Origin: Marinobacterium lacunae
Lineage (GTDB): Bacteria > Pseudomonadota > Gammaproteobacteria > Pseudomonadales > Balneatricaceae
Assembly: GCF_000705555.1 (NCBI RefSeq)
Contig: NZ_JMQN01000040.1
Coordinates: 124,001 to 188,000 of the forward strand
DNA: 64,000 nt
Direction of reading: 5' to 3'
Positions 24,915 to 33,340 of the stretch are shown piece after piece. The translations under genes were made by a program, and so were the position numbers. The notes beneath the pieces are model-generated. The model had not been told where the DNA came from, did no database searches, and was given only the letters and a program-made list of their open reading frames with translations. Position 1 is the stretch's first letter. Every line of letters starts with the position of its first letter.

Positions 24915-26273
24915 ATGGCTTCCATTACCGACCGCCAAATCAATGCCAAGCCAGGTGAAGGAAGTCGCTGGTTAAGCGAAAGTGTTATCAGAGGACACGG
25001 CGCCCTTGTAATTCGAATCACCCCAAAAGGAGAGCGGATCTTCTACTTCCGGTACATCGACAGCCGAGGCAAGCGGGAAACCATGCCAATCGGCAATTAC
25101 AGCCGTGAAGAAACGCAAGGTTGTCTGACCCTCATACAAGCCAGAATGAAAGCAAAAGAGCTTGCCGGATTACACCAAAGCGGTATTGCTGATCTGCGCC
25201 AGCACCTCGAAGCAGAAGAACAACTCCGGCAGGCAAAGGAAGAAGCCGAGCGTATCCGACTGGAACGAGAGAACCAGTTCCACCGCAGCCGCATGACAGT
25301 CAACGATCTGTTTGAACACTGGATGAAAGTTGATCTGATTCGCCGCAAAGACCAAGGAGAGGAGATGCGCCGTCTCTTCTCCCGTGACATTCTTCCCGCC
25401 ATAGGCTCAGTTGCGGCAGAAGACATTCGCCGCCGTCACATTACCGAGATAACAGATACGTTCCTATCCAGAGGAACACCACGCATGGCTAAAGTAGCCC
25501 TTTCCAGCCTTCGCCAGATGTTCCGTTTTGCAGTTGTAAGGGAGATTGTCGAGGCCGATCCCACAGCCGCCATCAGCAAAAGCAATATCGGTGGGCAGAG
25601 TGTTGAGCGTGACAGAGTTCTATCTGAGGATGAAATCCGCCAGCTGGTAAAGAAGATGCCGGATGCTGGACTAATGCCTTCTACAGAACTTGCCGTCTGG
25701 ATCCCCCTATCGACTGGCTGCCGTATTGGTGAGCTTCTTTCAGCCGAGTGGAAGCATATCGATTTTGAACGGTGCGAGTGGTTCATGCCCGACACAAAGA
25801 ACGGCAAACCACATACCGTTTACCTATCCAGTTTTGCAGTCGAACAGTTCAAAAGATTACAGCAATACACTGGCTCAGGATCCTGGTGCTATCCAAACCG
25901 AAGCAATTCTGCTCCAGTCTGTCCCAAGACAATCAACAAGCAGCTCCAGGACAGGCAACGTCAGCCAGAACAAAAGCCCATGAGCGGACGAAGCAAAAGC
26001 GGAGCAGCACTGCTATTACCTGGTGGAAAGTGGACACCACACGATCTACGCCGCACTGCTGCAACGATGATGGTCGAATCAGGGATCCTTCCCGAAGTAG
26101 CTGAGCGCTGCCTCAACCATACCGAGCAGAACAGAGTTAAAAGGACGTATCAACGCCATAGCTACGCCCGTGAGATGCAACATGCTTGGGAGGTACTGGG
26201 GCAGAGACTATCAGTTTTGACCCAGCCTAAAGACAGCAACGTTATCAGCGCCACTTTCGGTTACAAAGCTTAG
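24915..26273 (+). CDS. int: Tyrosine-type site-specific integrase (P4 family)
   Basis: This protein of about 452 residues has an N-terminal DUF4102-type arm-binding domain (RGHGALVIRITPKGERIFYF, IGNYSREETQGCLTLIQAR), a core-binding domain (about 135-230) and the catalytic domain with Arg in STGCRIGELLSAEW, HDLRRTAATMM and LNH...RTYQRHSY supplying the His and Tyr. All catalytic residues are present. The ATG at 24915 is preferred; an in-frame ATG at 24876 lies inside the presumed arm-site repeat and gives an atypical N-terminus. It reads away from attL and should recombine attL with attR in tRNA-Pro. Confidence 0.93.
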   Translation: MASITDRQINAKPGEGSRWLSESVIRGHGALVIRITPKGERIFYFRYIDSRGKRETMPIGNYSREETQGCLTLIQARMKAKELAGLHQSGIADLRQHLEAEEQLRQAKEEAERIRLERENQFHRSRMTVNDLFEHWMKVDLIRRKDQGEEMRRLFSRDILPAIGSVAAEDIRRRHITEITDTFLSRGTPRMAKVALSSLRQMFRFAVVREIVEADPTAAISKSNIGGQSVERDRVLSEDEIRQLVKKMPDAGLMPSTELAVWIPLSTGCRIGELLSAEWKHIDFERCEWFMPDTKNGKPHTVYLSSFAVEQFKRLQQYTGSGSWCYPNRSNSAPVCPKTINKQLQDRQRQPEQKPMSGRSKSGAALLLPGGKWTPHDLRRTAATMMVESGILPEVAERCLNHTEQNRVKRTYQRHSYAREMQHAWEVLGQRLSVLTQPKDSNVISATFGYKA

Positions 26274-26370
26274 TTTAGAGTTTGGCTGATCTACCGGGAC
26301 GCCGGGAAAAGGTGGTACCTCACCGCCCTGGTCAGCCTCCTATAAATGAGGGGACACGGGAGGAAGTGTC

Positions 26371-27114
26371 ATGGGTTGGCATACCATGCCGAGCTACTCA
26401 ATTAATGAAGCAGCTCTACTGATTGCAGAGCTCGATCCTAGCGAGGTCGAGAGTCCGGAATCTGCCAAAAGACTGAACTACGATGGTTGGGAATCAGCCA
26501 TCAGCTGGAATAAAGCCATTAGCGAAGGGATGAAAGCCAAGGAGCTTGAGCCATACCATCGCGCCGTATTCGTTGAAGCAGATCCAGTCAGTCAAAGGGT
26601 TGATGTAGAGACCCTAGATTATTGGGCGGACCTGGATTGCTCCAAAACGAAAATTTCCAGAAGTGAATTGAGGCGATGGACCTCACTCCACGATTCAGCC
26701 CCGGTCTTCTTGTTTAACGCCCAAGAAAGAGCCATCAATGAGAATATGGGCTACGAGGCTGCTAAAGCGAAGTTTTTCCGCAACGAAGCAGCCGCTGATG
26801 AGGGACGCCAAGTATCTGATGAGGCCGTTTCTGCCAGCCCAGTCTTTGAGACCCCGCCCGACCTATTAGAGATCCAGAAACTGCTGGACGGCAAACATGT
26901 GCACCAGGCCGAACAATTGGCCTTGGCATTAAAGGCTTGGCTCGGCGTGTCACACCTCTACAAACAGAACCTCGGGTCAGCAGCATCCCCCAAAGGAGAT
27001 GTTGTGGAATGGCTGAACGACAATGCCTCAGAACTGGGCAAGACCCAGCAGGAAAGGATCGCTTCATTGGTCAACTGGGATAAGTCCGGCGGTCGCCCTA
27101 CCACAGGAAAATAA
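26371..27114 (+). CDS. Hypothetical island protein
   Basis: This 247-residue protein starts at an ATG after GGGAGGAAG. I do not recognise the family. The N-terminal YSINEAALLIAELDPSEVES pattern with following W and Y residues is of a type often seen next to integrases in Gram-negative elements. The C-terminal 80 residues (LLEIQKLLDGKHVHQAEQLALALKAW ... GGRPTTGK) are helical and may bind DNA. It is 97 bp downstream of int, and its stop runs into the ACCCTTT repeat cluster. Confidence 0.8.
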   Translation: MGWHTMPSYSINEAALLIAELDPSEVESPESAKRLNYDGWESAISWNKAISEGMKAKELEPYHRAVFVEADPVSQRVDVETLDYWADLDCSKTKISRSELRRWTSLHDSAPVFLFNAQERAINENMGYEAAKAKFFRNEAAADEGRQVSDEAVSASPVFETPPDLLEIQKLLDGKHVHQAEQLALALKAWLGVSHLYKQNLGSAASPKGDVVEWLNDNASELGKTQQERIASLVNWDKSGGRPTTGK

Positions 27115-27258
27115 AAAGGGTACCAACCCTTTACTGAAAAGGGTCATCCCCATTATAGGCCCCGTGATTCGGGGCCATCAGCCCTACAACGCAAAACCCT
27201 TCCCCTCTTTCACATCAATAACAATACCCACCCTTTTAGGCTAAATCACAAACCCTTT
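27115..27258. repeat. Iteron-like cluster of ACCCTTT/AAAGGGT heptamers
   Basis: Five perfect copies lie in both orientations: 27115-27121 (minus), 27126-27132 (plus), 27138-27144 (minus), 27230-27236 (plus) and 27252-27258 (plus). A near copy is at 27196-27202. The first three alternate and can form small hairpins. A GGCCCCG/CGGGGCC hairpin (27158-27176) lies in the middle. The cluster fills the space before the AlpA-type gene and could be its operator, a replication origin, or both. Confidence 0.6.
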
Positions 27259-27328
27259 CATCTGTTTACAGCCAACCAGCAGCGCCAACATTCCCATCAC
27301 GACACATTCACAACTGATGGGTACCAGC

Positions 27329-27526
27329 ATGAATAAGCACGTCATTCTGACTCGCAAGGAAGTAGAGAAACGCACTTCATTTAGCCGCACTTCCATCTAC
27401 CGCTTAATGGATCGTGGTGAATTCCCCAGGCCTATTCGTCTGAGCGCAAACCGGGTTGGCTGGTTGGAATCTGACCTGGAGCAGTGGTTGGAGCAGCGTA
27501 CTGCTGACAGTCAGCCAGCGGCATGA
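27329..27526 (+). CDS. AlpA-type excisionase/transcriptional regulator
   Basis: This 65-residue protein (MNKHVILTRKEVEKRTSFSR onward) has the AlpA/MerR-like winged helix: the HTH KEVEKRTSFSRTSIYRLMDRG, FPRPIRLSANRVGWLESDLEQWL and a short tail. AlpA proteins activate satellite gene expression and act as excisionase. ATG 27329 gives the standard AlpA N-terminus; the frame opens at 27317. It lies at the end of the heptamer cluster and starts the probable replication operon. Confidence 0.88.
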   Translation: MNKHVILTRKEVEKRTSFSRTSIYRLMDRGEFPRPIRLSANRVGWLESDLEQWLEQRTADSQPAA

Positions 27527-27542
27527 GAACGAGGTGAGTGAT

Positions 27543-27899
27543 ATGCAGAAGTTAGTAGCAGCCCCCGCAGCCACCAATTTGCAGTCCACTAATACCATCA
27601 AACCCGCTCGCAAAATCGAGCGTGTATTAATTTACGTGCTCAATCACGGCTCTATTAATCGCCGCGAGGCTGAGAAAGATCCCGTGTTTGATCACTGCCT
27701 TCCAAGCACTATTTCTGAGTTCAAATCACGAAATGGTATCGAGTTTATCGGTGCACCGGAAAAGCTCACTGGCTATGAAGGCCACACGGCCATGATGAGC
27801 CGGTATCGCCTGACCGCCCCGGGAGTGAAACAGGCTCGCAAACTGGTCAACGAGCTGCGCCGCAAGCGCGGTCTCCCGCCGATCGCCTGGGGGGAGTGA
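27543..27899 (+). CDS. Small winged-helix-like protein of the replication operon
   Basis: This 118-residue protein has a start supported by GAGGTGAGTGAT. Its central part (ERVLIYVLNHGSINRREAEK, STISEFKSRNGIEFIGAPEK) and the end (YRLTAPGVKQARKLVNELRRKRG) resemble helix-turn-helix domains found in phage replication operons. A family cannot be named. Its stop is five bases before the next gene, so it is translated with the replication proteins. Confidence 0.75.
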   Translation: MQKLVAAPAATNLQSTNTIKPARKIERVLIYVLNHGSINRREAEKDPVFDHCLPSTISEFKSRNGIEFIGAPEKLTGYEGHTAMMSRYRLTAPGVKQARKLVNELRRKRGLPPIAWGE

Positions 27900-27903
27900 C
27901 AAA

Positions 27904-28749
27904 GTGGCCGGCGACTGGATCAAGATGCGCAGCAACCTCTGGGATGATCCCCGTATTGCACGCCTGTGCGATCTGACAAATCAGGGAGAGGCGACGATCA
28001 TCGGCGGCCTCTATTGGCTCTGGATGTCAGCCGATCAGCATACCGAGACCGGCCTGATGCCTGGTTTGTCTATTCGGCAGATCAACCGCAAGGCGGGTAT
28101 CGATGGCTTTGGCGAAGCATTAGTCGCGATTGGATGGATCTCGGAGAGCGAAGACGCGATACACATAACCAACTTCGAAGAGCATAACGGCCAGTCCGCT
28201 AAGCGACGGGCCACTGATGCCAAAAGGAAGGCGCGTTCACGCAGTAGTTCCGCCGTTTGTCCAAACGATGTCCGCGACATGTCCGCAACTGAAGCGGACA
28301 AAACACGGACTCCAATAGGACGGAGTGTGGAGCTAGAGAAAGAGAAAGAGAAAGAGAAAGAGAATACCCCCTGTAGTCCCCCACTGGGGGACCACGCGAC
28401 ACCGGAACAGATCGATCAGATTTTCACCCGTGCCTACAGTGATTCATTTGCTGGCGCCTTTGCCATGACCTTCGACTGGGAGCCTGGCCGCTCTCTGGAT
28501 GCCAGGCTGGCGCAGATGGGTATCAACCTTGCTGTCCACCCCACTCTCTACGCTGACGCCTTGGCCGCTTTCCGTAACCACCATGAAGCGACCAGCAAAG
28601 TAAAACGGCAAGCACAGTGGGAATCCGCACTGGCTAGCTGGATACAGCGCGATATTCGCAAGCTGGAGTCCTCCCAGGGCTCAACCGCCCGCGCCAGCAA
28701 TGGCGAATGGTCGCCTCCTCCCCTTGCTGACTTTCCGGAGGAGGACTGA
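27904..28749 (+). CDS. Phage-type replication protein with DnaT-like C-terminus
   Basis: This 281-residue protein starts at GTG after GGGGGAGTGACAAA. The N-terminal 110 residues (MRSNLWDDPRIARLCDLT ... GLYWLWMSADQHTETGLMPG) form the winged-helix domain of phage replisome organisers. A charged linker contains the in-frame hexamer repeat GAGAAA x4 (28336-28359, giving EKEKEKEKE). The C-terminal 100 residues (FAMTFDWEPGRSLDARLAQMG ... QWESALASWIQRD) match the single-strand-binding and helicase-loading part of DnaT. It probably recognises the element's origin and loads the helicase encoded next. Confidence 0.78.
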   Translation: MAGDWIKMRSNLWDDPRIARLCDLTNQGEATIIGGLYWLWMSADQHTETGLMPGLSIRQINRKAGIDGFGEALVAIGWISESEDAIHITNFEEHNGQSAKRRATDAKRKARSRSSSAVCPNDVRDMSATEADKTRTPIGRSVELEKEKEKEKENTPCSPPLGDHATPEQIDQIFTRAYSDSFAGAFAMTFDWEPGRSLDARLAQMGINLAVHPTLYADALAAFRNHHEATSKVKRQAQWESALASWIQRDIRKLESSQGSTARASNGEWSPPPLADFPEED

Positions 28750-28752
28750 GCG

Positions 28753-30105
28753 ATGACCAGAATGGTTTTTGATATCGCCGAGGAGATTAGCAGCGAAAAG
28801 CACCTGGCTCTCGAAGAGGAACGAGCCACCAATGCGGAAGCCTCATTCCTCAAGGTATTGATGGTCGATAACAGCCTCTATCCCTCGCACCCTATCAACC
28901 GGCACTGGTTCGCTAACGTCCGCTTTCGGAAGGTCTACGAAACAATCGGGTACCTGATCAAAGAGGGCCGCACAGCTGAACCGACTACCGTAGCCGACAT
29001 ACTGGAAAGCCAAGAGCCCAATACGCGTTGGCTCGAACTGGTGGTGGATATATTCCGCAACCTGATTGCCTATCCTGAGTCGGTTGATACCTACCTCGAG
29101 ATCATTCAAGAGGCCCATACCAAACGCAATGCACGCGCGATCGCACGTCGTTTGTTATCCGACATCCACAAGGGTCGGGAAGCAGTAGACACAGCCACCA
29201 GCAGCTTGATGGAGCTGTACACCGATAGCACCAAACACGACTTCGACTCGAAGGCCGTAATCAAAGCAGCCATAGAGCGCACTGAAGAAGCGTTCGAGAA
29301 GAGCCAGAACGGCCAGATTGTGGGTATAACCACTGGCCTGATCGATCTGGATAACGCCACCGGTGGGTGGCATGACACGGACCTGGTGGTGATTCCTGCT
29401 CGGCCAGCGATGGGCAAGACTGCCCTCCTGCTCAACCTGGCACTCAACTCAGGCGTCCGGTTCGGCGTGATCTCCAGCGAACAGGCACACGATCAGATGG
29501 GTGTGCGAATGCTCAGCATTGAGGGGCATGTATCCGGCTCTAAGATTCGGCGCGGCAAACTCTTGAGCGATGACTGGGGCAAGCTTTCCAATGGCGCGCA
29601 TGGGCTTGCCAATCGCGAGTTCTGGATCAACGACGACCCCACCATAACGATAGACGGTATCCGCCGACAGGCTCGCAAATGGGCCTATACCAACGAGATC
29701 AAGATCCTGTTTGTCGATTATATCCAGCGCATCTACCCCACCGATGCCAAACAGCCAAAGCACCAGCAAATCGAGGAGATCACCCGAGGCCTGAAGTCTC
29801 TCGCCAAGGAACTACACATCCCAGTTATCGCGTTGGCGCAGGTCAACCGCGAGTGCGAGCGACGCCCCGACAAGCGGCCAGGCATGGGCGATATCGCAGA
29901 CGCTTCGATCATCGAGAAAGAGGCTGATGTGATTGCGACTCTCTACAGGGATGAGGTTTACACCCCCGACTCTCCCCATAAAGGCGTTGCCGAAATCGGC
30001 ATCTGCAAGAACCGACACGGGCCGACCGGAAAAATTCTGGCGAAGTGGGACGGCTCCACCTTCCGATTCGAAAACTTGCACCTCAATAGGGAAAACCAAC
30101 AGTGA
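28753..30105 (+). CDS. DnaB-like replicative helicase
   Basis: This 450-residue protein has an N-terminal DnaB-like helical domain (about 20-150) and a RecA-type helicase domain: Walker A PARPAMGKTALLLNLA, Walker B ILFVDYIQRI, then VIALAQVNRECERRPDKRPG and the Arg-finger region. It should unwind DNA at the fork during replication of the element. It begins three bases after the loader gene's stop, so initiator, loader and helicase form one translational unit, a layout seen in satellites and small prophages. Confidence 0.9.
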   Translation: MTRMVFDIAEEISSEKHLALEEERATNAEASFLKVLMVDNSLYPSHPINRHWFANVRFRKVYETIGYLIKEGRTAEPTTVADILESQEPNTRWLELVVDIFRNLIAYPESVDTYLEIIQEAHTKRNARAIARRLLSDIHKGREAVDTATSSLMELYTDSTKHDFDSKAVIKAAIERTEEAFEKSQNGQIVGITTGLIDLDNATGGWHDTDLVVIPARPAMGKTALLLNLALNSGVRFGVISSEQAHDQMGVRMLSIEGHVSGSKIRRGKLLSDDWGKLSNGAHGLANREFWINDDPTITIDGIRRQARKWAYTNEIKILFVDYIQRIYPTDAKQPKHQQIEEITRGLKSLAKELHIPVIALAQVNRECERRPDKRPGMGDIADASIIEKEADVIATLYRDEVYTPDSPHKGVAEIGICKNRHGPTGKILAKWDGSTFRFENLHLNRENQQ

Positions 30106-30125
30106 GCCACCAAAGAGGAAACACC

Positions 30126-31103
30126 ATGAATGCAATCACCCAGATGCTGACAGGCAATACCGCGATCACAGGCGCTATGAAGCGTATTAACCGGATGAAG
30201 GAGATCGAGCAGCGGCTTGATGAGCTGAGCGACCCACGATCCGACGCTCAGCAAGTCGTTAGACGCTGCGAGTACGACATTGAACAGCTCGAGCGCGAAG
30301 CGGTTGTACTTCCAAACCAGCGCGGTCCTCGACGCCCTACCGCCGAGATTGACAACGATATCAAGCGGGCTAAGACCGAACTGCGGCAAGCACAATCCAT
30401 TCTCGACCAAATCCTGGCTGAACACGAATCGCTGACTGAAGAGCAAAAGAGTCTGCAGGCAGGCGGGGCCAAAGTAACAGCCAAGGATCTGCAGGCCGCG
30501 AACAAAACTGTCGGCGATACCCAGGCGCAAATCGAAAGGGTTGTGGGCGCCCTGGAGCAAATGGTTATCTCGGAACCGACCGAACTGCAAGCCGAACATG
30601 ATGCCCTGGCCGCCGAGCGCGATCTCCTGGCTGCGGATGTCGCTCTTGGTGAAGCCCCTCAGACTGAGTTGACCGCAATGGAGAAGCAACTGGCGGCACT
30701 CGCTAAGAAGCTGACTGGCGCCCTTGAAGCAAAACGCACAGCCGAATCCACCGCCCGGGGCTACGCTGCCAAACTGGAGCAACTTAAAACGGACCTGGTA
30801 ACAGCGGAAGAGGCTTTTAAAGAACTAATGGGTCATTGGCTGACAGCCGAGCGGGAGAGTGTCGTTGCCGAGATCAACGCCGCAACCGAGAAGCTGGGCG
30901 CGACCTATGCCGACCTATGCGCATTGCAGTCGATCGCGCGCCGCACCGGTGCAACGTTGGGCGGACGAATTCCGTCTGAACTCAACCTGGTCGTCGGTCG
31001 TCACGAAGATCTGCCACCTGATTTTCTACACACCCGCTTTTCACCTGGAGAGGCAAGCGCCCAGTTGGCCGAACAGCGTCTGAAGAAGATTCGAATTCAG
31101 TAA
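30126..31103 (+). CDS. Coiled-coil protein of unknown function
   Basis: This 325-residue protein starts at the ATG after AGAGGAAACACC (a GTG at 30102 overlaps the helicase stop). Residues 20-250 are almost all charged heptads (MKEIEQRLDELSD, EIDNDIKRAKTELRQAQSIL, LAAERDLLAADVALGEAPQT), predicting long coiled coils. The last 70 residues (IARRTGATLGGRIPSELNLV ...) look globular. It lies between replication and virion genes. A structural, scaffold-like or partner-interfering role is possible but unproven. Confidence 0.75.
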   Translation: MNAITQMLTGNTAITGAMKRINRMKEIEQRLDELSDPRSDAQQVVRRCEYDIEQLEREAVVLPNQRGPRRPTAEIDNDIKRAKTELRQAQSILDQILAEHESLTEEQKSLQAGGAKVTAKDLQAANKTVGDTQAQIERVVGALEQMVISEPTELQAEHDALAAERDLLAADVALGEAPQTELTAMEKQLAALAKKLTGALEAKRTAESTARGYAAKLEQLKTDLVTAEEAFKELMGHWLTAERESVVAEINAATEKLGATYADLCALQSIARRTGATLGGRIPSELNLVVGRHEDLPPDFLHTRFSPGEASAQLAEQRLKKIRIQ

Positions 31104-31140
31104 CTCACTTGGTGGTGAGCATTGCCCGTCCGTTCCGCCA

Positions 31141-31180
31141 TGCTGCTACATGGATAGAGCTCCTCCTTGCTGCTACATGG
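31141..31180. repeat. Direct repeat TGCTGCTACATGG x2 before the decoration gene
   Basis: Two perfect 13-mers (31141-31153 and 31168-31180), 27 bp centre to centre, lie in the 123-bp gap before the head-decoration gene. GGAGCCGGGCCTTTTT follows. The spacing, 2.6 helix turns, would suit a regulator controlling the virion-gene segment or a packaging signal. Confidence 0.55.
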
Positions 31181-31226
31181 TTGGAGCCGGGCCTTTTTCC
31201 ACCACAACACATTTGGAGATATACCC

Positions 31227-31862
31227 ATGACAGTAAAAACCATGGCTCTTCCGGCTGGCTCCTTTCTCGCATATAGCGCGCCCATATCAACTGACACTGT
31301 AACGATTCAGCAAGGGCAGATCCTGAATGCTGGGCACGTATTGGGCGAAGTGTTGAACAGCATGCTCACTTCGATTGCCGACACGGGCAATACCGGTGAC
31401 GGAACAGTAACCGCGCTCTCAACCTCCACAAAACTCAAGAAGGGAACTTACGAAATAAAGATCATTGAGCCGGCCCCAGATGGAGGCCTGTTCCAGCTGC
31501 TCAACACTCGCGGCAAAGTTGCTGGCGTTGGGACGGTCGGCCAGGCATTCGAAGCCGAGGGGCTCAGCTTTACGCTTCAAGACGGCACCACAGACTTTGC
31601 CCTCAATGACCGGTTTACGATCACCGTTGAGAGCACCGGCAAAATGATCGAGTGGAATCCGAGCAACACTGATGGAAGCGACACACCGGTAGGGATTCTC
31701 TTCGACGTAACCGATGCAACAGACCAAGACAGCCCAGGCGTCATGATCAGCCGCGAAGCCAATGTAACCACAGAAGACCTGACATTTTTCGATGGAGTCA
31801 CTGCCGATGACATTCAGGTCGCACGTGAACAGCTGGCGCTGAAAGGGATCAAGCTGAGCTGA
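31227..31862 (+). CDS. Phage head decoration protein (lambda gpD family)
   Basis: This 211-residue protein stabilises capsids by binding as trimers at the local three-fold sites. The gpD core is split by a common insertion: N-terminal VTIQQGQILNAGHVLGEVL, then an inserted beta module (about 45-135: DTGNTGDGT ... TVGQAFEAEGLSFTLQDG), then GSDTPVGILFDVTDATDQDS with VMISREANV and the ending FDGVTADDIQVAREQLALKG. All these are hallmarks of prophage gpD homologues. TTGGAGATATACCC precedes the ATG. No major capsid gene occurs in the element. Confidence 0.85.
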   Translation: MTVKTMALPAGSFLAYSAPISTDTVTIQQGQILNAGHVLGEVLNSMLTSIADTGNTGDGTVTALSTSTKLKKGTYEIKIIEPAPDGGLFQLLNTRGKVAGVGTVGQAFEAEGLSFTLQDGTTDFALNDRFTITVESTGKMIEWNPSNTDGSDTPVGILFDVTDATDQDSPGVMISREANVTTEDLTFFDGVTADDIQVAREQLALKGIKLS

Positions 31863-32069
31863 CCGGAATAATGAAAAGCCTGCCTCGTAACCCTGTGAAC
31901 GAAAGCCAGGGTAACGGTAACGAAAACGACGGGGCCCCTAGCGTTTCTATTCAACCACGGGGGCGGAGCAGGCACGCGGTTTTCGAGAAATTTTCGAGTT
32001 TGCATGTGATCCACCACAAGTTAAATAAACCTATTTGTTTCAGATAATTAGCCAGATCGAGGTGCTGAT

Positions 32070-32588
32070 ATGGCAAACAACGTGAACGGTATTCAAGATG
32101 CCTACTGCTGGTCGATCAACAAGATCGCCATACAGTTCGAGATGGACCGGCGCACTGTAACCGAGCGCATCCGAGCTGCTGGTATCAGTCCGGCGGGAAT
32201 GAAGAATGGACACCCGGTCTATGCCTTACGAGACGTAGGACCCGCACTGTACCGCCGGCAGATGGAGACCATGACAGTTGAGTTCAACGAGGATGGAGAA
32301 CCACTGCTTGAGCCTAGGGATCGGCTGCACTGGTACCAGGCCCAGATCTATAAAGTCCAGTTTGAAAAAACCGCCAAGGCGTTGGTAGACGCCGGTGATT
32401 ACCGGCGAGAAATGGCAAAAATGGCTGCCGTAATGCTTCCCTTTCTGGAGTCAGTCCCTGATCACTTAAAGGATGCGACCGATCGGGAGGGATGTGGCCT
32501 GGACGATGCGACCCTTGCCTGTGCGGAACGGGCGGTATCGCCGATTATTGAGCACCTCCGGGAGGTGATAGACGACAACAATATTTAA
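32070..32588 (+). CDS. Nu1-like small terminase subunit (DUF1441 type)
   Basis: This 172-residue protein opens with WSINKIAIQFEMDRRTVTER and IRAAGISPAGMKNGHPVYAL, the winged helix-turn-helix of Nu1/DUF1441 small terminases that recognises the packaging site. It continues with RDRLHWYQAQIYKVQFEK and a helical C-terminal half suitable for binding a large terminase. No large terminase gene is present, so it would have to work with a helper phage enzyme and could direct packaging to the element's DNA. The preceding 200 bp (31863-32069) holds an unconvincing 58-codon ORF only. Confidence 0.6.
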   Translation: MANNVNGIQDAYCWSINKIAIQFEMDRRTVTERIRAAGISPAGMKNGHPVYALRDVGPALYRRQMETMTVEFNEDGEPLLEPRDRLHWYQAQIYKVQFEKTAKALVDAGDYRREMAKMAAVMLPFLESVPDHLKDATDREGCGLDDATLACAERAVSPIIEHLREVIDDNNI

Positions 32589-32691
32589 TTGTTACCACCG
32601 TCAATGCGTTTCCATCAAAATTCACTTGAACGTGCAAGGCGGAGGTTTGAGTATTAAGACTCTACCCACTTAAGAAGAACTGGGGCCCGCA

Positions 32692-32934
32692 ATGTCTAAG
32701 ACACGTCATGAGTTATTAAACAAGCCATTTAACTGCCCGGAAGTTGGTGAAAGAGTATCTATCGAAGAAACTTTTTCCATTCTGTTAGGAAATAGCGGAG
32801 AGGAACTCGCTCGGTGTATCAGCTCGACAAAGTGCAGCCACATGGATAACTGCGTAATTGCAACCAAACGCGCAATGTCAACGTCTTACGACTGGAGTAA
32901 ATGTGCTTATCTAAAAGCGAATAAGACTCGCTGA
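32692..32934 (+). CDS. Small cysteine-containing hypothetical protein
   Basis: This 80-residue protein has five cysteines (C15 and four between 42 and 71: STKCSHMDNCVIATKRAM ... WSKCAYLKA). The pattern could bind a metal ion. No family recognised. The ribosome-binding site is weak. It is the first of a run of small element-specific genes downstream of the packaging genes. Confidence 0.55.
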   Translation: MSKTRHELLNKPFNCPEVGERVSIEETFSILLGNSGEELARCISSTKCSHMDNCVIATKRAMSTSYDWSKCAYLKANKTR

Positions 32935-32980
32935 TCGAAAGGCTACCCCATTCGAATATAACCAGCAGAAAGGGAAAAAG

Positions 32981-33298
32981 ATGACCTACGCGGACGAGAA
33001 CGGTTTCAGTGAACGAGATGACGACGAATCCTACATTGTGACTAGTCGTTACCCTGTAACCGACCATTTCTCAGACATCTGCCAATGCGACAGTCTTTCA
33101 CTAAAGTACAACGGCGAATTCGTTGAACTCGAATCAATATACTTCGTAAACGATGAAGAAGGTGGGATCTACTGGGGGACAGTCTGCGGGATCGATCCAC
33201 CTTTCGGACAATGCAATAACGAGCTCGGTCTAGAGACCGGGGATGAAATATCCTTCGAGGAATACCACGTTTTCACCTGCAATTTAAAAGACGCCTAG
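32981..33298 (+). CDS. Acidic hypothetical protein
   Basis: This 105-residue protein is strongly acidic, especially in the first 20 residues (ENGFSERDDDESYIV), with four cysteines. AGAAAGGGAAAAAG precedes the ATG. There are no membrane segments. Small acidic proteins in phage-related elements are sometimes DNA mimics, but nothing here shows that. It is not recognised. Confidence 0.6.
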   Translation: MTYADENGFSERDDDESYIVTSRYPVTDHFSDICQCDSLSLKYNGEFVELESIYFVNDEEGGIYWGTVCGIDPPFGQCNNELGLETGDEISFEEYHVFTCNLKDA

Positions 33299-33340
33299 AC
33301 ATTACCAAGCCTAACCCACTCTCTGGACAAGGAAGACCAA

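Noticed and set aside
31872-32048. A 58-codon ORF between the decoration and terminase-like genes
   Set aside because: No ribosome-binding site, low-complexity product and no recognisable pattern; kept only as a remark.
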